Shown: positions 47,990 to 60,641, numbered from the stretch's first letter. The stretch: DNA of 64,000 bases from Holacanthus passer (GCA_025331565.1 JAFREQ010000062.1:1571501-1635500); one strand, 5' to 3'. Translations and numbers: made by a program. Notes: generated by a model not told the origin, from the letters alone.

Positions 47990-48470
47990 GAACTTGTGTT
48001 TGCTGTCGTCGTTTTTGAGCGTATTCTTTCGGGAGAGACTTTGGTGTGTGTTAGTGTGTCTGTCGTCGTCGTTGAATGTGTGAAGCTAAGCGGAGGGTGT
48101 GTGTTTATGTGTGTGTGTCATCGTTGTGAGTGTGTGAAACAGGGCGGAGAGCCCAAGCGAAAGTTTGTGTGGCTTTCTGGCTGCAGTGTGTGTGTGTGTG
48201 TGTGCATGTGTGTGTTTGTCATCGTTGCTGTGAAAGTAGGCCGAAAGTGTGTGTGTGTTTGTGTGAAGCTGAGCGTAGAGTGTGTGTCCGTTTGTGTGTC
48301 ATCGCAGTGAATGTGTGAAACAGGGCGGAGAGCGAGTCAAAGTTTGTGTGTCTGCCTGCCCGTCTTTGATGCGTGCGTGTGTGTGTGTGTGTGTTTGTCG
48401 TAGTTGTTGTTGAGTGTGTGAAAGTGGGTGGAAAGTGTGTGTCTCTATTTTTGTGTGTGTGTGTGTGTGA
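47990..48470 (+). repeat. Minisatellite with a period of about 182 bases
   Basis: The segment GTGTGAAACAGGGCGGAGAG occurs at about 48132 and 48313. TGAAGCT.AGCG.AG.GTGTG occurs at 48081 and 48264. A GTTTGTCRTNGTTG segment occurs near 48214 and 48395. The spacing is 181-183 bases each time, giving about two and a half units rich in GTGTG. Open frames here read Cys-Val runs and are not genes. Confidence 0.75.
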
Positions 48471-50965
48471 CAGCGGATGACGGATGGGCCGGCAGGACGG
48501 AGCAGGGGACGATGAATGAGGTGACAGACAGAGACGGATAGCCCTTTATCCCTCCGTCACAATCCCTCTTTCTCTCTCCCTCTCTTCTCTTTCTCCGCCT
48601 GTCGGGATGATGCAGTGCCTCTTGTTCTCTCGCTCAGAGGAGGAGAAGGACGGGGGGAAGATGGGGAGAAGGAGAAAAGAAAAAAATTGCATTCATCCGG
48701 CATCGATGTTTACTTCAACCCCCCCCACTTTCCTCCTCCTCCACTCTTTTCCCTCCTTTGCTCTTCCTCTCTTTCCATCCCCTCTTTTCTTGCCTCTCCT
48801 CATTCTCCTCACCCGTCCCTCCATCTCCTCCGCCTCCTCCTTTTGCCGATCAGAATCAGTTGACTCCATCGCTCCTCTTTGGACTTATTCAGCTTCCTTC
48901 GCTCTTTTATTTCTTTCTCTGTCGGCCATTGTTTTTGTGACCATTCTTATCATATCAAAAGAATTCCTCCCGCCCCCATATGCGCTTTCATACCTCATTT
49001 CTGTGTACACATCTGCCCCAGTGCATCTTTTTGTGTGCGTGAGATCCACATTCTTTCAGGTGAATTTTTCATCTTCCTGCATTGACATGCTTTCATACGT
49101 GCTCATACGTGATGCTTTTGGAGTGCGTGTGTGTCTTTGTGTGTGTGTGTGACCCGGTGGTGAATGGTCGATAAATCACGCTGACGGGGCCGTTTGTTGT
49201 GTGGTCGGGTCCCGGTGTTCTGGAAGGTTCCGGGGTCCTGGGACAGGGCCGAGACAGGAGTTCCCCCAGGACACACACACATTCACATTCACACACTCTG
49301 AGATGCTTAGATGGACACACACAGCGCGCAGAGCGAGATGAAAACACAGTTTGTCTCCGAGCAGTTTTTGTAGAAACTGAGAGAGAGAGAGGTGATATTA
49401 GCAAAAAATAGTTGTGTGTTCGTCATTAATATTAGGTATCATTAGAAAAAGTACCTGAGTTTTGACACCGCAACACTTTTTTCCATATCTTGCTTTATAA
49501 AAAAGTTTCAAGAAACATCCTTATCATCCTCAATCATAGGAAAATCATCAGTGTTTGATTTTATCCCAACACAAAGCAGCCACACAAGATCATCACCTGA
49601 AAATCATTCAGTCTGAAATTAGCAAAAATTCTGATCTAAAACAGGAAATATCTGGTCAAAGCATCAGGAAACAAGACTCAGAGTCAATCGTTTGGTGCTT
49701 TGACAGTTTTGAATGCTCGGTGCTGCAGACGCATACCGGTCACTGCCCACAAAGTATTTAGGTTCCATACCCAGATCTGAATATCATACTGTGTCTCCTT
49801 GAGCAGAGTCTAAAGTTCTTTCCATTTGGCCAGAAAAACAACACAGACTTTTCTTGCTTTAACAGATGGAAAGTTCTCAGGTTCCTATTGCATGAGATAA
49901 ACATAGCAGCGTCCCAATTCCATACCAATACTATGAAGTATACGCTCATCATTAATCTGCAGAGCTTTTTGCTTTACTGCTTTGTACAAAAAGTAAAAGT
50001 AAAACAAGAGCAAAGTTTGATTTTCAAATGCTGATGTTTTTTTTTCTGGGTATTTGAAAAAGTCGAGGTGCTGTTACATTCAAGGACTAGATGTCTCCGT
50101 ATAGACAACAGCAGATATTCTTTTTTTTTTCTGCAGAACACATTATTGGTTGTGTTGCCAGGCTAGACAGGTGTGGAAAAAGTGGTTGTCTTAAATCCTG
50201 GTTCTCTAATTTTGGTGTTTTGAGCAACACAGTCAAGAAGTCGCCAAAGTCTGTTCCCATCATTTGTATTTACTCGTCAGTGTGTTTGACATTTTCTTGC
50301 ATCCTTATCAAGATCCTGAAAAAGTTATACCAGGATGACTACATGCACAAACAGCAGAAGTCAGTGCTTTGAAACTGTGTCTGATTTCATGGGATCAAAA
50401 CCTCTGTCAGAACCGTCCCACTCCACAATCGGTCAATACAGTTTGGCAATTTTACTCCAGATTTACATAACGTTCAACTCCAACACTAAAAAGCTGGCTG
50501 GGTTCACGATTGTTTTAGAATCCATCTGCAAACATGACTGAAGGAGTGTTTGAGTTATGTTTTAGTTTTGTCTGTCCAACACTTCAAAACCTTCAGTCTA
50601 ACATGGTAAAAAGCAGCACATTGTTAAATTTGAGAATCTGGAATGAGGAGAGTTTTTGTGGGAATGCTGTTATAATGAACTTTATATAAAGTTGAGTGAT
50701 CAAGATGTTTTCATGTTTAACTAAATGTACAGATTAAATATAACATATATAGGATTGATCTAACCTGTTCTTACACTTTCTTCTGGTTCTTCCAGACTGA
50801 AAAGCAGCAACACACGGCCCAGATTTTTCACTTTAATGACCAACTATTTCAGACTGTCTAGAAAACGTCTGATTCACCGTAACAAGCTTATCTGAGCTGT
50901 CAGCAGCTTTCTCCTGTTCTCTGCTATTGCTAAATAATTTGGCGAGCGTAGGAGGCTGATTGTGT

Positions 50966-50993
50966 TAGTGTGTGTGTGTGTGTCTGTCTGTGT

Positions 50994-51040
<47 letters not shown>
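50966..51040. repeat. GT microsatellite, interrupted
   Basis: GT units broken by CTGTCT and TTC near the left end, then about 20 perfect units. Confidence 0.9.
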
Positions 51041-51041
<1 letters not shown>

Positions 51042-54000
51042 ACTCCCAGGCTGCCCTTCTCCACAGATCCTATCAATCCTCCTATATTTAGAACATTCAG
51101 AAGTCTGTGGTTACTTCAAACCTTTGGCTGGCCCTTGTGTGTGTTGGTGTGTGTTGGTGTGTGTGTGTTGCGGTGTGGCGTCCCCCCAGAAAAACGTTTG
51201 CAACAGTAGAGTTCCACTCATCCCCTTCTCTGCTCCTTCATACGCCAGGCATTCTTCCACCTTCAGCCCCGTGTGTGTGTGTGTGTGTGTGAGTGTGTGT
51301 GTGCGTGTGTGTCTTTTGTCATTGATTGGTCCCGGGTTCATTCCTTTGGTTGACCACAGACAGTCAGATTCCATCCATTCATCATGTCATCTCTTTTCCC
51401 CTCTGCCCCCTTCTTCTCTTTCTTACATCTTTTTATTTTCTCAGTCTCCACTTGATTGAACTTTCACTCTTTTCTTTCTTTCTTTCTTTTCTGTCACCTT
51501 CAATTCCATTCTCCTCTCTTCCATTTTCTTTCCTCTCCTCAATGTCTTCCTCTCCTTTTTCTTCTACATCTCTCTTTTCTCCTTTCTCAAGTTTCTCTTC
51601 CTTTTCCTCCTCTCCTCTCCTCTCTTCTCCTCCGTCCATCTCTCCTCTCCTCTCCTCTTCTCTCTAGCCTTTATTTTGTATATCCTTCACCTTCTTCCAC
51701 TTCTTCCTCTCCTTCTGTCTCTCCTTGTTCTCCCTTCTCATTCTTTAATTTTCTCCATTTGTCATTTTCCTTTTTTTCTCATCTTCTCATTCTGTACCTC
51801 TTTTTTCCCTCCCCTAAGTTAATCTATCTCTCCATCTCCCGTTCACTCACTTGTGCCTGTCCTACACTAACTGGATTTCATCGGTCAAACTACTCAGTTT
51901 CCTTCGCAGCGCGCACACACACAGACACACACACACACACACTCTTTGACGTTTGTGTGTATCCCAGCCATTACCTCACGAGGCTTCCCTCTCCCTCTCC
52001 AAAAGCAACATGTCACAGCATGACAACTGTTCCCCTTATCCTGACTCTGTGTGTAGATTGACCGGCGTAGCCAGTAGCGATTATCCAGTGACAGGATAGC
52101 AGATTCTCCCCCTCTGCTCGTGTGTGTGTGTGTGGAGGTAATAGACAGGCGAGGGGATGAGACGAGGCTCGGTGGGAGAGGAAACCTCCATCTCACCTCC
52201 TCGTAACCCGGACTAACGAGGCAGCGAGAGGGAGGGATGGGAGGGAGGAAAGATGGTTGGAAAAAAGAGGAGGAAGGGCCATATTTTAGGGAAAACAGAG
52301 TAAAATGTAACAACACGTATAAAATGTGCAGCTTAATGATTTTTCCGAACCTTATACTTTTACTTTCTTTTCACTTTTAAGGACACTAGTTGCCTCTGTC
52401 GTAAAGCACAGGTCGGTGAGACTAGAAAAGCTCCAGTCCATTTTGTGGGGGATCAAAGGAGGAGTCTGATAAGTTCTGAAATTTAAAACGTTTACAGAAT
52501 AATCCAACTAAAGATGAAAATATGAGTGCATGTTTCTTCTCTTCTTCATGCACAGAGCGAAGTCGTCCATCACCGGAGCAGGAAGCCTTCACTCGATTCT
52601 GTTTGTTGCTTCATTGTTCCCGACTCGAGTGCACATGCTACTTAACGCGCCTCGCTTCCTTTCGCTCGCTTGACTTCCACTGAAAGGAATGATGCACCTT
52701 TCCAGGAAATAATCCCTCAAAATCATATTGTCTCACGACCTTTATTGTTACAGTACTTAACTTAGAGTTAGTGTTGATGATATCGCGGTAGCAAATGTTA
52801 CTGTAACTCTCCCGTGTCGGCCTTGATATGTCAGCGCGGTTTTTTGCTGAGGTTTGATTCAAGTTCGTCTTTAGCCGAGTTGACCTGAAGTCTCCACCTG
52901 TATGAGGAGATGAAGGAGGTTAGAAAGCAAAGCTGTCTCAAGTCTTTGCAACTGTTTTCACAGGAAAGGGAGGAAAATGTAAGGAGAAAAGAAAGTGAAG
53001 GGTTATGAGAAGGGTAGGCGGAGGTGAGAATGAGGACAGGAAGAGATAGACGAGGTCAGAGAGATGGAAGGAGACAGAAAAATCTGCTACTGTCACATTC
53101 CACAGAGCTGTGGTCATACTGGGACAGCTCCAGCATGTGGGTGTGTTTGTTGGACTGTGTGTGTGTGTGTGACAGGTCAGGTTCAGGGAAACGGGACTGC
53201 TGACAAGACGGGGATGAACTGTACGCACGTGTGTCAGCCAGCGCACACGATCGACCTTTGACCTTTCAACTCCTCTCCAGACAGATTGGGAAAGAGGAGA
53301 GCTCGAGAGCGGGGATGAACAGAAAGTAGATAAATGTAGAGGGAGGAAAGTCTGAGACGTCTGAACAGAAAAGCGTAAATGAGGGAGAAAGTTGATACGA
53401 AAGACGAGTGAATCTAAAGGAAGATGACGGGAGGAGATGGAAACGAAAAAGAGAGAGCGTTCTGTCCAGATTCTGAACTCGTCCGACAGCAAAAACAAGA
53501 CATGAATGCGTGAAAATGTTGACGGAGCAAAGCAAAAAGCGAGGGATAGCGAGTGAAAGAGTGCAGTCAGGTGAAAGTGATACGGCGGCTGAAACGGACG
53601 TACAGGGTGGTCTCTCTCTCTCCCCCTGTCTCTCGCTCCGTCTCTCTACCTCTCTCCCCCTCTCTCTCCTCGGGAGGCTGACACTTCCCTTCATCCGTTT
53701 GACCGCTCACAGAAGGGGGGATGAATAGAGGAGTGGAGAGGGGTGAAAGAGCGGGATGAGCGGAGAAGAAAGAGGGGCGAAGGGAGGATGAGCAGCAGAC
53801 GGACATCTAAATGCTCGCCCGCCGATCTATTGGAAGAGAGGGGAGAGAGAGACACGCAGACAACGGCTGGACACACACACACAAACATGGATGCAAACAG
53901 CGTAAGACGCAGCAACACATTTCGCTTTTGTCCGTCGTCCACAAACACACTCATAGAAATGTTGGTGCATGAGGCGTCCTGGTGGCCGGACAGTCTGAGA

Positions 54001-54629
54001 GACGTCCTGGGTTCAGATCTGGCCAAGGACTCTGACTGTGTCCCATCTGCTGATTTCTCTCTCCTCATACTGATTTTATCTGACAGTTAAAGCTTTATTA
54101 TAACAGTCATCATTGTAGTTAACTCCGATATGATGTAACGAGTCATCGAGCTTCAATTTAAGATCCACAAGTGATAGATATCATGTTTGTCAGAGCTGTG
54201 TTTCATGTCATTCCAAACAGCCACGTTGTCTGTTAAAACAGGTTTTCACCTTTTTTGTGTTTCCATTCCCACAAAGGTTGTTGTTCTTCCTTCTCAGAAA
54301 ATCTGCAATCTTCACACATTCTTCCTCAAATGCTGTTAGTCAGCGACCTGCACACCCACATATATACACGTCTCTCTGTTTTCCAGAAGGGTCCAAAAGG
54401 CTGAGACCACTTATTTTCTCATCAACCTGGAAATGATCAAAAAGTTTGAGGACTCAGACACATTTAAAAACATCAGAAGTTATAAAATGTAAAACGAAGT
54501 AGAAATATTTCTAGGTCAGTCGACCAACTGAACTCCTTTGTACCAAAGGTCAGATACGGACTTGTATCCCTCACACTGGAATATGCATTCAGATAATACT
54601 CATATACATAGATAGATACAGTAGAGCTG

Positions 54630-54660
<31 letters not shown>

Positions 54661-54870
54661 GCTGAGTGTAATACGGCGGTCAATGATCTTGCAGCGTTCA
54701 TGACAACACAGCAAAAAAAATAGTCGCTGCTCGAAATGTGTGCGTCTATATCTGCAGATTTATGAGTTGGAGCCATTATTTGTGTGGGAGAGCAGTTTGT
54801 GTGTGTGTGTTTCTCAACCCCTGTCTCAACTTCCTGTCCCGTCTGTGGCCGGCCTTATCGGTGTGACAGC

Positions 54871-55339
54871 GGGTCAGGCAGTGGTCACAGCGACACAGCC
54901 TTTTTATTTCTGATTGGACGGGGTGGGGAGCGGCGGTTCGCTGCTTCCGACCAATGGTCAAGTAGTGGTCAGGACTGGGGGGAGTCGCTGCAGGGGGGGG
55001 GTCACGGAGGTTCAAACTCACTCTGAGATACACACACACATAAAATGATCTCTCACACAGGTTAATAAATATCTTTGAGTCATATGATCCCAGATATAGA
55101 TGCACACACACCCGCGTGGCGTCCTCTCTCAGACGTGCATCACATCTTCTGTCGCACTAAATAATGACTGTCACTCATACTTATTTCTTTGCACACACAC
55201 ACATACAGTGACCGTGTGGTGACCGGGTCAGGTCATTGTTCTGCGTTATCAGTCTTGACCTCTCCGTCAGTCTCCCCGATACGACCTGCATCTACACCCC
55301 TTCCTGTGTGTGTGTGACTCCGCGGTCACTCTGTGGTCA
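54871..55339. promoter_or_regulatory. Cluster of GGTCA half-sites with DR5 spacing
   Basis: GGTCA or its complement starts at 54872, 54883, 54956, 54967, 55000, 55209, 55220, 55226, 55231, 55256, 55324 and 55335. Four pairs are exactly 11 bases apart: GGGTCA-N5-TGGTCA (54871-54887), TGGTCA-N5-TGGTCA (54955-54971), CGGTCA-N5-CGGTCA on the minus strand (55209-55225) and CGGTCA-N5-TGGTCA (55323-55339). Five-base spacing between hexamers is the DR5 geometry of RAR/RXR elements. Most hexamers have T or C instead of A/G at position 1, so binding strength is uncertain. A tandem-repeat origin is the main alternative. Confidence 0.45.
54913..54955. promoter_or_regulatory. Paired CCAAT boxes around a GC box
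   Basis: ATTGG at 54913-54917 (a reversed CCAAT) and CCAAT at 54951-54955 flank GGGGTGGGGAGCGGCGG. This NF-Y plus GC-box arrangement is promoter-like and lies inside the GGTCA cluster. There is no evidence of a transcript. Confidence 0.3.
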
Positions 55340-56029
55340 AACCACAAAGTTGAGACTCTCCAACAGCTCTCACCTTTCAACTGTTTCCTGTTTTGGGGTT
55401 GTTGAGGAGACAGAGACGGAGAGAGCAGTTTAATGCTGAGAAACACTTCAGTGTGTCGACCTCGACCTGCAGTTGAATTGTTTAAAGGGCAGTTTAGTCG
55501 CAGATGTATCTGAAATGGGTGCATATCCAAATTCAGGGGGATTAGATTTGTGGGTCCAAAACTTTTTTGAAGGACAACAATGTTATGTCCTGACTCTTCC
55601 TGTTTCCAGGGAATCAAAACAGAATAAGGCAGATCACTCCGCTAGAATATGGAAATTCAAACAAATTGATTTGAAGTGGAAACTTGTTTCACTTCACGGC
55701 TATTTTGTTTTACTTTTTTCTTTTTTCAAAAACTTGAAAATGGCTTCATAAGATGGAGTTTTGGTGTATAAAGTTTCATTTTCCAAATTTTTCCATCTTT
55801 CTCTTCCAAACTCAAATACTTGAAGCTGTATTTCTAATAAACACTTTTTTTTCCCAATTTCACAGATCACTTTCTAAAAAGTGTTTCTGACTTCTTTTAC
55901 AAAGTCACTTGTTTTAAGAAAATAATTGGTCTTATAGTTTTTTCCTACTAAAGATATATTAAATCTAATCTGATACATGTTTCTTGAAGGTCAAACATCC
56001 AAACAGATCCAGTTTGACAAAGCGGTTGA

Positions 56030-56315
56030 GTCTTTATTGACCATTAAAAAGTGCCAGAATTCAGATAGACTGACCTGAATTAACTTAAAAAGTAATTGAA
56101 TCCACATTAAAGTGTTGCTTAACCCCAAATAATTCTAAAAGGACAGTCACGGTTCAAGCTTTACCAAAGTGAAGTTTGAAAAGTGGACGAACCCAAAATG
56201 AACTCCCGGCCCAGAATTAACCTCTAAAAAGTGTCTGGACCCAAATTGACTTAAAAAAAGTGGCCGAGGCCAAATTGACCTTTTTAAAAAGTGCTGGAGT
56301 CTAAATTGAGCTCGG
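56030..56315 (+). repeat. Degenerate tandem repeat, unit about 30 bases
   Basis: Units of the form AAAAAGTG.C.G.A..C.AAATTGACCT recur with growing regularity. Clear starts are at 56046, 56226, about 56254 and 56286, with more diverged units between. Non-coding. Confidence 0.65.
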
Positions 56316-58200
56316 AGCGGAGCTAAAAGCCGCTGTTTCTCTGGCCCTGTTTGTTTTGGAGTATTCAGTCTTTATTTGCTTTATCGGCGCACAGAGCAGC
56401 TCCCAGCAGGCCCCTCTGACTTCAGCCTGCACTCGTTTATCGTCTCCCCGGTTCTCGCTCGCTCCTTCTTCCTCCTCCGTAACATCTAGTTACCCTCCGC
56501 CTGACCTCCTTCGCTCCCTCCTTTCCCTTTCTGCTGCAGTCCTGTAATATTTCCCCAATCATTCTTTTTGAGTTTTCTCTCTTCCTTCTCATTTACCTCC
56601 TCGTTCTCTCTCTCTCTCTCTCCCACTCCGTCTACGTCTCTCACTCACCCTCTCTCCATCTGCGTAGTGTCTAATTGACAGCAGAGACCCCTGGTTGAAC
56701 CACCAGCACTCTTCTCTCTCTCTCTCTCTCTTTTTTTGTTGTTTTTTTCTTTCCACGCTCGTTCCATTTCAGCCCTGTCACTTTTTTTTTTTAAGGGGTC
56801 GCACAACTTCTCTGTCACCGCTGACGAAGGGGAAGGGAGGTGAGGGACGCGGGGGAGACGAGGGGAAAGGGACAGAGCAGAAGAAAGAGGACATAAGTTA
56901 GTTATGTAAGGAAGGTGGATTATTGTTCAGAGAAAAACACCTGCGATGTGAAGATGTAAATAATTCAAATAGGAGCAAACATTTTTTCTCTGTTGCTTCA
57001 ATAAACTCACATTATCGTCCGATAACATGAGCAGATCTTTTTTCTTAATATGGAACTGGGGTAACATTTAAAAATGGCCTGCATTCAGGTTTGTTCTACA
57101 TTTATAAAATTGAATTGTTTTGTCATTTTTACAACAATGAAAAAAATAAATGATTAAATATTAACTAAAGATCCATTTTCCAGTTTTATGACTGTTTGCT
57201 GCTGCTTGTTTGATGTAGTTTGCAGTGAAAAGCAATACAAAAAATGGAGTTCATGTTTTTTTGCATCATTTATTTTTGCCTTTTATCATCACTTATACTT
57301 ACCAATATTTAAAGTGATCAACTAGAAACTGGTTCAAACATTTCTAAATACAACTCTCTAAGCGTGTTAAAGATTTTCTAGCTCTTCTTTAAGTAGTAAA
57401 TTTGAATTATTCTCAAAACTTTAATTTGTGAATGGGAGAACATGCATCATACATTTAGTTCATTTTTTTGCGAGCTTGAATATCCCCAAACTATATAAAC
57501 TTTGTACTTACTGCAGAAAAGATTCACCATCCAAATCCAGGCCTAATATTTACCAGCTTCAGTCTGTTGCTGACTGTAGTTTATTTGCCGAAGTGCCCTT
57601 GAGCAAGCTCTGGTTGCTGTTCTGTAGCCAACCTCTGACCTCTCCGTGTGGGGGAACGTCACAAAGGGAGTGATAAAGTGTTGTGATTCTATCTTTTCTT
57701 TGCTGTATTTTATTACCCCGCACATGAGGAGCAGTCGCCCCGGTGTGGATTAATAAAGCACAGTATGTACATTGAAGGAGTATCACAGTGGAGGCTGTGC
57801 TGTCTTGTGGTTCCTGGCAGCCGCGCGCTGCGGTCGGAGGAACGAGGCTGCAGGCAGATGTACAGAGATACAAGCTTTTGGTTTTAATTTAATTTTTGGC
57901 CCTCCTGCAAGAAAGAAAAAAATTAGTTCCCTGTTGCGAAGCGATAACATCCAAGCTCCCTTCATTCCATTCATAGTTCAAGATGGAGCGATACTGTCCA
58001 AGCTGCAGGGCACGAGTCTGAGTGTCATAAGAGCTGAGGAGGCGTTTTTATAGACTCGATGTGAAGTTAAAACAAATGTTAGGAAGCGCTAAAGAAACTG
58101 ACAATAAGGAAGAAAGTTGCTGTTTGTTGGAGCTTAAGTAAAAGCGGAGCAGAAGGTTTTCACCAGCAGCCGGACAGAGTCGCCTGATAACCTCTGAATG

Positions 58201-58213
58201 TGACCTTTGACCT
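58201..58213 (-). promoter_or_regulatory. Perfect DR1 hormone-receptor-type element
   Basis: TGACCTTTGACCT is the complement of AGGTCA-A-AGGTCA, the ideal DR1 for HNF4, PPAR/RXR or COUP-TF type nuclear receptors. A further AGGTCA lies at 58225-58230. Related words occur at 58603, 58921 and 59399. Occupancy is unknown. Confidence 0.4.
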
Positions 58214-58479
58214 CTTGCTTTCAGAGGTCAAGAGCTGGCTTTGGGGTTAAGTGTAAAATCCTTTTTTCAGTCAGGTTCTATTGCAGATGAGACGGAGCAC
58301 GTTTGTTTCTAGCCAGACTTTCTCACATGGGATGTTTCTGGGGTTTTTTTTTAAGTCACTTAGACTTTATCAAAAAAACCCACTGTGGATCAGTATTGGT
58401 GAATATTTATTGTCACTTTACTCAAATGTAATATCACCAACATTGTCATCTGGTTATAAAGAATCTCAACTTGATGAAC

Positions 58480-59430
58480 ATGTCTCGTTTTTGTCCTCCT
58501 CTCTGAGACCTTTGTCCCAGAAACCTGTGGCAGGTCAGCGAGACACTGATGGACAGGTGTCAAAAATAATCTGCTCTCTGACCACAAGAAAACTCTCTTT
58601 AGTGACCTTTCAACCCTGAAACCTGGCACAGACTGACAGCTGGAGAGAGACGTAAGCAAAGAGAAGCAGAGATACAGACTGGAGGGAGGGATGATCTGAG
58701 GGATGACAGACAGGTGTTGCTGTTTTAGTCTGATAAAGGTGAAAACCACTTTCTCTGCTTTCAGTGAAACTCTTGAGAACAGCTGTCAAGATGCTCCGTC
58801 CTTATTTTCCTCCACAAACAGCCAAGACACTTTCCTCTTTTTTCGCTTCTTTCCGACCTTAAACATAGTCCAGGTCGACAGCCAGAAAGAGGCTCGATTG
58901 ACAGGTGTCAGTGCCGGTGGTGACCTTTGAACTCTGATCTCAGATGTGGATTCGGTAATGGAAGCGGAGGAAAGGAGGCGGAGATGATTGATGACAGACA
59001 GGTGTCAAAGAAAACTTTTTTTCTGCCTTGCTGATGGTCAGAAGCTTTTTGTCTGTTGTTGTTGACCTCTTGAAGGTCACATGTCTGAACTGGGAGCAGA
59101 GGTCGACTGATGGAGACAAAAACTGAATGGATTCGCAATTTTTTACAATGTTTTTTGTTAAAATGGGGCCTAATTTTTAATAATTCTCAGTTTGAAAGAG
59201 ACAAGTGTTGCGTTTGTATTCGCTGTTGGCTTCCTTTGGATTTTCTTGTCGACTGGTCAACGTAAGAAGTGACAAAGTGCAGCAGATAGATGGATGGATG
59301 GATGATTGATGGATGGAGGACGGTGGATTCTGGGATGGACGGGTGCCAAAATGGCTGCTTTCCTTGATAAAAGTCAAATCCACTTTCCCTGCTTTTAGTG
59401 ACCTTTGACCCTGCCAGCTTTAGGAGGCGC
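58480..59430 (+). repeat. Degenerate repeat block
   Basis: Recurring segments include GACAGACAGGTGT (58708, 58993), GACAGGTGTCA (near 58551, 58910), CCACTTT(C)YCTGCTTTYAGTG (58747, 59380) and TGACCTTTGA/TGACCTTTCA (58603, 58921, 59399). Order and spacing vary, so this is an old, diverged duplication series rather than a clean tandem array. Confidence 0.5.
59399..59411 (-). promoter_or_regulatory. Near-perfect DR1 element
   Basis: TGACCTTTGACCC differs by one base from the ideal DR1 complement. It follows TTTCCCTGCTTTTAG, a unit of the surrounding repeat block. Confidence 0.35.
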
Positions 59431-59589
59431 TGGACGGCTAAGAGAGCTGAGAGAGGAGGGATGATAATGGAGCGTAAGAAAGAGTGAAACTATGCAGGTG
59501 AAGACGAAGAGTTTAAGAATGTTCTCGTCTCCTTTGCTTCAGCGTTTGCTCGCAAATTTCTTTGCTTCATAGCAGAAACATTACATAAT

Positions 59590-59626
<37 letters not shown>

Positions 59627-59744
59627 AGGGTGTAAACATGATGAATTCTGGGTGACCCTGACGTTTGGCCATTAGGAACGGGAACATGGTGGACTCAAAC
59701 AAATAAATCTTGCACACAGCCGGAATAACTATTAACAAGTCTGC

Positions 59745-60330
59745 TAAACACTGAGGAGGAGGAGGAGGAGCGAGAGAGAGATGGAAAGAAAGAGTGAAGG
59801 TGACAGGGAGAGAGAAAGAGGGGAGGTAACTGGGTGAGGAAGCTGCGGTGGGTGGAGGAGAACAGATAGAAAGGAAAAGAAAGGAGGGATGAAAAGAAGG
59901 AGGCAAGGTGACAAGGAGAGAACGAAGGGAGAAGAAATAGAAAAGGGAGGGAGAACAGGTAAAAGTGGACGGAGGAAGGAAAAGAGAGATGGAAAGAAAG
60001 AAGAATAGAAAGTGAAAAGGGGAAGAAAGAGAAGGTGAAGAAGGAGGAGTGCAACTAAAGATGGAAACGAGAGATGGAAAGATAAAAGAATGAATGGAGT
60101 TGGGGAAGAAGAGGAGGAGGATGAAGAAGAGTAAAGTTTCCAGGGAGAAGATGAGAAAAGAAGAAGGGATGGAAGAAAACTGGAGGAAAGAGGACGGAAC
60201 GAAAGGAGTGATTGACTGTCGAGAGAGAGAAAAGGGAGATGCAAGAAAGTGAGGAAACAAAAAGAGGGAGGGAGGAGAGAAGGAGGGAGGGAGGGAGGGA
60301 GGGAGCGAGCCCCATTAGCGGAGGAGAAAT
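59745..60330. repeat. Purine-rich low-complexity tract
   Basis: About 580 bases dominated by GGA, GAAA and AGAG on the + strand, ending in GGGA repeats near 60283-60304. Long minus-strand frames (Ser/Phe/Leu/Pro runs) are artefacts of this composition. Confidence 0.85.
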
Positions 60331-60415
60331 GAGAGAAAACAAACAAGAAATGTGAGGGTAACACGTCACTTTGTTTTTCTGCTCGTCCCCCAAGAAGAAT
60401 AAGAGGAAGCAATAA

Positions 60416-60454
<39 letters not shown>

Positions 60455-60593
60455 AGACAGGAGCGATAGCGCGGGGGAGGTCATGGGGAGGTGAGAGAGG
60501 GGGAGCGAGACGGAGAGAGAAGTTCAGCGAGAGGTGAAGAGAGAGACCTGCCGTTTTCTGTGTGTGTGTGTGTCTAGGGTGAATCGGGGGTCA

Positions 60594-60606
60594 GGTGTGT
60601 GTGTGT

Positions 60607-60641
<35 letters not shown>
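60594..60641. repeat. GT microsatellite
   Basis: About 23 GT units with one CT interruption. Another GT tract lies at 60417-60452. Confidence 0.95.

Noticed and set aside
48607..49152. 181-codon + strand frame
   Set aside because: Ser/Leu/Phe/Pro-rich product of a pyrimidine-rich tract.
59589..60484. Minus-strand frames of 223 and 246 codons
   Set aside because: They are translations of the complement of a GA-rich tract, low complexity throughout.
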